Part shown: piece by piece, positions 39,501-48,500 of the stretch
Layout: the number at the start of each line of letters is the position of its first letter
Position numbering within the stretch: position 1 is the first letter of the stretch
Source: Coturnix japonica
Taxonomy: Eukaryota > Chordata > Aves > Galliformes > Phasianidae
Assembly (NCBI RefSeq): GCF_001577835.2
Contig: NC_029520.1
Coordinates: forward strand, 50,198,930 to 50,262,929
Length of the DNA stretch: 64,000 nt
Direction: 5' to 3'
Notes under the pieces: model-generated
Database searches by the model: none
What the model was told of the DNA's origin: nothing
Seen by the model: the letters and a program-made list of their open reading frames with translations, nothing else
Position numbers and translations under genes: made by a program

Positions 39501-42500
39501 TACTTGAACACACTGTGATCAGTTTTACCTGAACAAGGCAGTTTTTAAACAAACTGAGGGATATAATTTAGTGTATGGTTTTTAGAGTTAGGGTACTGGT
39601 TAGGCTGTGGTTGGACTTGATGATCTTCAAGGTCTTTTCCAACCTGGGTAATTCTATGATTCTATGAATCAAACAAGTAAATATGGAAAGCAACCCTCGA
39701 GGATGCATCTGCTTGCTAACAAGTCATGTTACTGCCCTTGCCCAAAAGAAGAGAGATTCCATACTGTGTAGCAAGAAAGTTTTATTCCTCTTCCTATTCA
39801 AAGTTTTCTAATCCTACCAAGGCAATGAAAGTATATGCCAGCTAGTAAAGGCTGTCTCACTACTACACTAGTTGCCTAAGGTGTCATTTGTGAGCTATCA
39901 GAGATTTTATCTATGACTATTATAAATGCATCTACAAATGAGTGAAAGCTCTTTAGCTTTTCTTTTACCAACTGTGGAAACAATATAGAAAGTACCAGGA
40001 TTCAGGCTGCGCTTGTTGAATAACCTTGCAAATAAGGGCTGCACTGATCACTGACTCATCCTTGTAAGAAGATGCTGCAATGTACTTACTCTGCTACTTC
40101 AGAGACCACACAATTCAGTGATCTGTTGTGTTGTATTTTACAAAGAAAACAACTCTAGAGGAACTGTTCTGCTCAGGTACATACGAAATGTCCCTGAAAG
40201 CACTAAAGAATAAACCTTGATACTCCTCCTATAGAAGACTATTATCTTGTAAGAACCTACTGCCTGAAAGCTTTTTTTGCTGAGATGTTATAGCAATTTT
40301 ACTATCATTACATAGACTTGAAATACAAAAAATAAACCTCCCTGCATTTAGCAAAACAGTACAGTGTTACTGTATACAGTATCAACCAGCATTACTGTAC
40401 TGCTTTGTACCTCTACAGTCTTATCTATACACAGTAACTTTTTTATAAGGCACTGTCCACATTGTAACAAAGATGGTTTACAAGCAAAGGCTCCATGCTA
40501 CGAGTTGTAACAAGGCTCAGTTGGTGCACTTCCCCTCCCACATGTGCTCCCCTACCTGCAGGTGCTGGAGCACAAAATGCTGCGCTGCTCATTTATTTCC
40601 ATGGTTCTTCAGAAAGCAACCAACTCAGCTATGGCACAGCTCTGTGTGCGCTGCAGCACACTTAATCCATGATACGCCCTGTGGAGTGATTCTGGTAAAT
40701 ATGGGAATTTTTTAAGTCCAAGCAAGCAATATTTTAGAGACAAGATGAAGCTGGTAGTGGGTCAGGGAGGAGTGCAGTACCATTGAAGAGGGACTGACTG
40801 GACAGTTGCCCTACCACACTTGTCCTTTAGGATTCCTGGGTGACGCACGCATAGCCAGAAGATGAAGTGATGCTTCTGGGCTGTACAACTCAACAGGATG
40901 CTGGGAAGAAGAACTGGTCCAACCAGCCACACAAAAATGACTCCAGCTTTGCGCATACTACAAAAAGCCCTGCTGGTGACATTATGAAAAGACAAAGTGA
41001 CAAGCCTCTAGAATGGATGAAATCTGGTGACTGAATGCTTCTATCACCGTCCAGACAGGAATGAGGCATGCACTACCCATCACTTACTAAATGTCATATC
41101 CCAACCTGTGGCCAAGACCTCATTTCCACAACAACCCAGACCAGCCAAACTTTATCAGCATAGGGATGAGCAGTCAGCTATCAACACCCCCCCAACGGCA
41201 GCACACACACACAGATAACAGCATTCCCTGCAAAATGCCACAGTGACCACAAGAGTTACCCCTTGTGAATCTGCAGGGCAGCCCAAGCAAGAGTAAGGGG
41301 CTCACAGAGGTCTCACAAGTGGTGCCTGGTCCATGGCACATCCAGATGGGCCGTGTTGATGTACAGCACTGCACCACAGCCAAAAAGGGAAACTCTTTTT
41401 GCTTTACAGATTCAAGCAGCATTTAAAAGAATGAGCAGAATTAATTACTATTTATACTAAAATATTCTGCTATTTCTGGATAAGTTAAAAACAAAAAGAT
41501 ACCTTACATAAAAGCCTGAAAAAGCCACAGTGCTCTAAGAAATATAAAAACCACACTCCTTTTCACTCCAAATGGTATAAAATGCACTACTGTGACAGCA
41601 AGGCCTAATAGAAACCACAAGTGCTCATCAGTGCTTTTAATTTCTGAATTTTCCTTACATTTCAAAGGTAAAATGATTAAAGTTAGCTGTGTGTTTTCTC
41701 GTTCTTTAGAAAGACTTCTCCATGATTTTATCACTCAGGAGATACAACACAAGGCTCAGTGTATTTGGTCTGGTTTTACTTTCATTGAATGCTGTAGCAG
41801 CGGTTAAATTGCACATCTTCAACAAGAGATCTAAGCACATGCAGGTTACCATTATTATCAAAAGGAAGATGATACTTGTTTTGATGAAGCAAGAAAAGGG
41901 AGTGATTGAACAGCAACTCTTCAGACTGAAGAACTGAAATGCAGTTTTGTACTTTTATGTAGACATTATATTGCTTTCAGCTCTGACAAGAAGTTATACA
42001 AAAGCATTTCCTTAAACTTATATGCAAGGATTTTATGTTTTGTGACATTCTGTTAATGATAATAAAACTCCAAAAAAGGAAAACATAACTATGTGCGGTG
42101 TGATGTGTGACCTGTTTTATAAATTAACAGAGAATCAGGTGGATGTACACTAAGTTAGCAGTAATTCAAACGTGGCTCAGCTGAAAACAGATCTGACAGA
42201 CTGCTCTAATGCTACGTAATTATCACTTAGCAAAATATCCAGCACTTCAAAAGCATCAATGCAGCACTTGAAAAACTTGAAGTTCATTTAAAATAATTAA
42301 GCTTTAAAAGACTAAAAACCCAACTGAGCCATTTGTTACCCAAAGAACTTACACTGCTAGCCCCGTCATCTCTCTTTAGATTCAATCAAGCAGACGAGAG
42401 GGCTCAGTTGTGCAACTGAGTGTCCCAGACTCTGTTAAATCTCCCCTCCCCACAGCTGTGTCTCTTCACCTACTCATGTGCTCAGAGATTTTTGAAGGCA

Positions 42501-45500
42501 TTTCAAATAGTCCAGCTGAAAATTTCAACACGACTAAATGGCTACAATAACAGCATTACTATATGTGGTAACAGGTGAAATAGCGATTCCAGAGCAGCTA
42601 CCATACAAACAGGGAGCCTGACTTATTTTGGGCAATTGAACACCACTAACAGGCAGGAAAACTAATGTTAAAAGAGAGTTTGTGGATCTGTTATGCTGGT
42701 GATAAAAGCGAATTATTATTTATTAACTAACCCACATATATTACTAATCTCCCTACCCTTATTGGTTGTACTTTTAAATCACAACGAGATGATTTGTAAA
42801 ACAGAAAATAAATGGTACAGGAGAAGCACGCACTAAAAGCACAAGCTTTCTCTTGTGCTTTCCAATTCAAGCCTGACCATGGTTCACGAAAACATTTCAG
42901 AGCTGGAAAAGCTGTTTAATCCACTTCCCTTTCAACTTTTTAGCTTCAATTGAATCAGTCAATAAGACTGCCAAGGAGCACAGCCACCATCTATTAAAGG
43001 GGAACCAATTCAACTCTTGTTTACTTGACAGCAACATAAACATACACTCCATACTTATCCAAAGCTTTCTACAAACTTACAATGGGAGAAGCAGGCTAAA
43101 AACTAAGGCTTATTTCTCACACTCTGATGTTTCTGTACTCAAGTTAGAGCGTTTCCACAATTATAAAGTTAAATAACCAAGTTATAAAGATACAAAATTC
43201 TCCATCTGCTTACCTTGGTCAACGCTACCTCTGCTTTCAGTATCAATAAACACAACACCAAATACCGCTCATAACCACTTTAGTAAGATCTAAATGCAAT
43301 CCCAGCGTGTTACAATTGTATTTTGAGATGTATATGTAGGGTATATACCCTATATGCCATATTACATACTGACTTATCACACAATTACTTTAATACCCTC
43401 TCATTCCCAGCAGCTCCAAAGTTTAACAAAATCCTAGCAGCCTTAATATGAAAAACACACAACCTTATTTTCCTCCATTCTATCTGTCTAAAGATACTTA
43501 ACGGGGGGAGAAAAAAGAAAAAGGTAGGAGGGGTTGATCAAGTATGTTATATTGTACTGTAAAGCCCAAAAGACTGAGTGCATCCTGCACTCAGAAATAA
43601 GCCTGCCTCTTCTACCTGAATACCACGACTTACAGCTGAATCCAGAATTCTAGAGCTACATACACCCCTGAAAGCAAAAAAAAGATCATAGAGTCACAAA
43701 ATAGTTAAGGTTGGAAAGGAGCTCTGGAGGTCACCTGGTCTCAGCACTGCTCCAGCATGGCCAGGGTGCCCAAATGGCTTTTGAAGACATTCAAACAACA
43801 AATCCTGCAGTCTTTGAGCAGCCTATGCCAGAGCTTGGTCACCTGTAAACAGGCCCTTCCTGATATTTGCTAATGATATATGACAATTAAAGAAAAATAA
43901 AATGTAAAGAGCAGTGAGCACTGTCAGCTGGAAAGTCAACCAGCTTATATTGATAGCATGCAATAATAATAAACGTCTCGTGATAAACCCTTCCAGATGA
44001 TTTCCATTGACAGCCTTATCATGATCCCATCAAAGACTAAATAATCTCAGCTACTGCAATGGGAAATTTGGACTACTGCAAGTATTGTGTGTCTTAAAAC
44101 ACACAAACAACACAAAACCAAAACAAAAGTGATATCCCATGCTAGATGGGACTCTTCAGCAGGGTATTGAAGAACATGAAAAACTGAACTGTCTGTATGG
44201 AAGGATATTAAGAACAAATACAGAACAAATATAGTGGAGCAGAATGTCAGAATATACAGTACAATTAAGAATATTCTAAGTTCGATACTTGCAAAGCTAT
44301 CTGATCCAGTTACTGGGGTTGTTTTTGTTTGCTTATATAGTATCACTTGAATATTGCTGGCCATTCCAGTGCAAGAGCTACTTCAGAAAAGTCCAGATAT
44401 CAGAATAAGCAATTCCATTTATTCCAAACAATGATGTTTCTCTTGCAGTGAATCCTTACTCAACACTGAAATTCTGATGATTGTGCATTCTGAGGTTTGT
44501 GTCAGTAACTACAAAACGCAGCCTCCTGCAGAACCAAATTTGTTTTCTAGTTTACTTTAGATTGAATCGCTCTTTGAATAAGATTTAAGGTTACAGTTAA
44601 GTTACAAAAAAACGCCTCCTCTTTTCTTTTCAGGTGTAATTCCTTTAAAACTAAAATTCCTTTCCTCTGCTACTTCATACAAAACACAACCCTCAGCTCT
44701 ACATAAAACAGAGGAACCACTTCTAAACGTACAGAAGCTATGGGTGCTGCTGCTGTTCTTATGCATCTGCATAGAGTGAAAGAACGCTTGCAAGCTAGTC
44801 AGTCAATACGTGTCACAAATACTCAGCCAGAAGTGCTATTTTGAAGTTCATGTCTTAAAATCTGCAAAACCCATTCTGAATTCCATTGAGTGAAACCACC
44901 ATCAGCATATGGACGTTGTGCCAAATAAAACTTGTCTGCTGAGCCCTTTGCTACAGCCTCCTTCGACATCAAATAATTATTGTTCTATTTTTAAGGAAAC
45001 GAGATCTGGAAGACTTAAAGTTCCCTTCAAAATCTCAGCTCTTACAATGCAGAATATAATTACTTACGTTATTATCTATAATTAGAAATGTATTATTCAA
45101 AGATTAGAGACTGTCAACGAAAGCACGTGGCTACTTACCTACAGTGTACCAACTAGCATCTGTTAACTTGCTGATAACAGCTTCTTGAAAGGATCCATCA
45201 GGCATTTTGGTTTCAACCATTGCACCAACCTGAAAAAAGGGGTATCCCAAAGTTACACGTAATCCAGAACTCAAATAAGGGAGACAGAACTCATGCAAGC
45301 ATTAATTCTTCTAAGTAAGCCAGGTTTTTACTTTGATAACGTTGAAGATTTGTTTTGGCTAAATGTTGCTTTGTGAAATGTAGTTGCATAGCTGGTAAGA
45401 ACAAACATTCTTAGGGTGAACTCTTGTTAGACAATAAAGCAGTAAGGACCTTGGGGCATCCAATTTCAGCATGACTTATCCTCTAACAAGAAATAATACA

Positions 45501-48500
45501 ATGCTAATTGGAAACAAGTATTCCACTATTCAATCAAAGTAACTCTTATTTCACTATGGATGTGTGTACAATCACTACTGTTTCCTTCACTTTAAAACAC
45601 CTCTAACATTTTTTCTTTATCAGACTTCAGGTAACATGCAACAGTATTTGCAGCTACTAAAGATGATCTCTAAAAAGGTCAATTTGCAGTGTTCTGTAAT
45701 GCAGCTGTTTTAGCAGACAACTTTCAGCTACTGTAACAACACAAATCAACATCTATTTTTATATAAAATACTTCAACTACTTTAAAAACACTTTTAGAAC
45801 AATCATGTTGGTTACTGTCTAATGGGCTTGAATTTACCCTCGTGGAATCAGGATCAGGTTTCAAAAACAGCATGTGCAATTCTGCTGCATATGAAGCTAC
45901 ACAGAGAACAGGAAAAAACACCTCCAAAAAATACAAGAGTTAAGACTATTCAGAATTAACCCAACCAAAAGCAGCAGGCCTCCTCCTGTTAATTTACTAT
46001 GAGATTAAGCAGTAAAAGGCATACAATATACATACTCTTAGAGGTCCTTTCACTTGATCATCTTGAACTAACTGAGTTGAGTTATCCCCCTTCAGGACCA
46101 CCTGGAAGACATTCATAAGCTTGTTAATGCGTTCCTTATTTGTAATGGCATAGAAAAAGTCTAAAGCAAGTAGTAGTAATTCAGAAAAACCAACATTTTC
46201 TCCATTAAACACAGTCAAACACTCCTGCATGCAAAAACCCTTGGTGTGGATGGCTTTATTCACAGGAAGGCCCAACCTGTACACTGAACGCTCAACCTGA
46301 AACACTACAGTCAAAGAAGACGGCAAATAAAAACATCAGATGTTCCAAGGAAAAGAACTTCAGCTTTTGATGAGTTTTGATATTGATGCAACCCGGGGTA
46401 CACATGGATCTGAGCCTAGAAATCAGATGATCTGTGTGCTTTTTTTCTACTTTACCCATAGCACTTCATTGACAACACATTGGGTACTGAACTGCAATCA
46501 AAATACAACGCTCTCTATACTAAATACTTATTGAGAAACACTGAACAGACCACAATACCAACACTGCTACCATGAACAGGAGAAAGTTTCTATGGTAAAG
46601 ATGAGAACCACTAAAAGCGTGATTAAAGTCACTTAAAAAGAGGAAGTAAAACACTTTTCCCTTTACAATCCTGTGTTTGAGAGAGTAAGCATGACAACAC
46701 AGAAGGAACATAAGCCTGGGAAAGTTGAATCCCTGAGTTTGCAAAGATTCAGCTTAGAAATATAGAAGACGAATATTTAGATGTTAACAGATTAACTGTT
46801 TCACTGCCATTTCTTATAGCAAAAAGACCTACCTGAGGACCCAGAGTATGATCCAACAATTCCCAAATTCCTACCTCTTCTCAGCAATCAAAAACTCAAA
46901 GATTTTCCTTTCCACCAATAAAGATGCTCAGTTTTTGGGCTCCCCTGTCTTTATTATATAAGCACATACAGAGTCAGTATGTCAGAGCAGCCTCGTGTAT
47001 CTACAAGTCTTATCACGGAGTAACAATGCATATCATTCGACAGAGAAACTCGCACCTACAAACAGCCTTAATACTCAGACTAAAGACACAGGTGGGAAAA
47101 GAAGAACATCAGCTCAGGAAGGGCAGCACATTGAAATCTATGTGAAGGAGCTGCTTCTTAGAAAGCAAAGAAGGGCACAAATTTCTGTAAGTACTCACTA
47201 AGAACAGGAAAAAAGTCTGAAAGATCTGAACTGGCTGGTTGTTAAAATCACGACAAGAACTCTGATATAGGTGATATACTCTACCTATGTAAGTGAAGAG
47301 GCTGACAGCTTGTTCTACTTCATCTAAGCATTAAAGCACATGAAAACTTACACGTGAAGTTACAAAAAGCTTTCATCTCTATTTAGCAAGGTGTTGGGGG
47401 TCACTAATGCCTTATTTACATATCCTGGACAGTTATCTAGAAGTGGAAAGAATGTAAGAGAACAAAGCAAGCTCTATATTTACTTTGCATTCTTAACTCT
47501 TATTTAACTAGGTTTGACTCTTGTTTTCTCACATTAGCATTAACAATAGAACTGCAACAGTAAAATAATGACCTTCTTTTTAGTTTGTTTTGGCATAAGA
47601 CCAGTCACCATAAATGAATATGAAGTGTCAGTACTACACTTGCACAGGAACTTAGCTACAGTGATGCACGCTGATGTTAAAGCAGCAGCAAGATGCTGAA
47701 AACTCACAGATACTCTCCTGGACATGTAAAAAACCTGATCTAAGAAGGTTCTTTTGCCACCTTTTTGGTTCTTACATTGATTTATTATAGTATCGCCTCT
47801 GGAGTAAAACTGACTCAGTTGGAATGAAAGGGAATTTTTGCTCCTGAAGCGTTTGCTCTTATTCCTTATTACTCATGTAAAGCCATAAGCCTCTATGAGG
47901 ATCTTCAAAACCGACTGCTGCAAAACCGATGCATTCACAAACAGGAGGCAACAGTGATCAATAAGTAAACAGCACAGACAGGCCGTGTTTAAGCCCAGTC
48001 CTGTTTCAGCATCCACCTGAACGAACACTTGGAAAAATAACAACGTGAGAATCAAAACTCGTTTCTGACTCTTAAAATTCAAACAGTAAAGCAACAAATG
48101 TTCCCTAATCTTCAAGATTTTGATCTTCCCCGACAGCTCTTTCAACACAGCGCTTTAACAAAGCCAGCATAAACCACAGCGTACTACCTTGACTTTCACA
48201 AGCCTTTTCACTGTCTTAATCTTTGCCTCGCAGAAGGCACCGCGGTACTTGGCACTGACATCCGTTCCCACTGTCAGGTAGGCAGGCTCATCTGCTGCCT
48301 AGTAAGGAGCAAAAGAAACAGGAACAAAGTTTAGTCCTCAGTTATTTTCACAGCTATAACAGCACACATTTGGTTTTTCATCTGCACTTCTTGATCATGA
48401 CATGACGTATAACATCTATATTAAGAAATGCCATTAGATTGTTCTTTAATAAAGCAAAAAGAAACAAGTTACAGCAAGTTTGGCTTCACACAGTGACGCT

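Larger units (their letters stand above)
35791..45138 (-). other. ARID4A intron 5 (9.3 kb, the longest)
   Basis: No gene I can support. It holds two CR1 fragments (39558-39667 and 43685-43868) and a 16-bp perfect palindrome at 43337-43352. It also has a 163-codon open frame on the opposite strand (38295-38786), which has no recognisable domain. Confidence 0.55.
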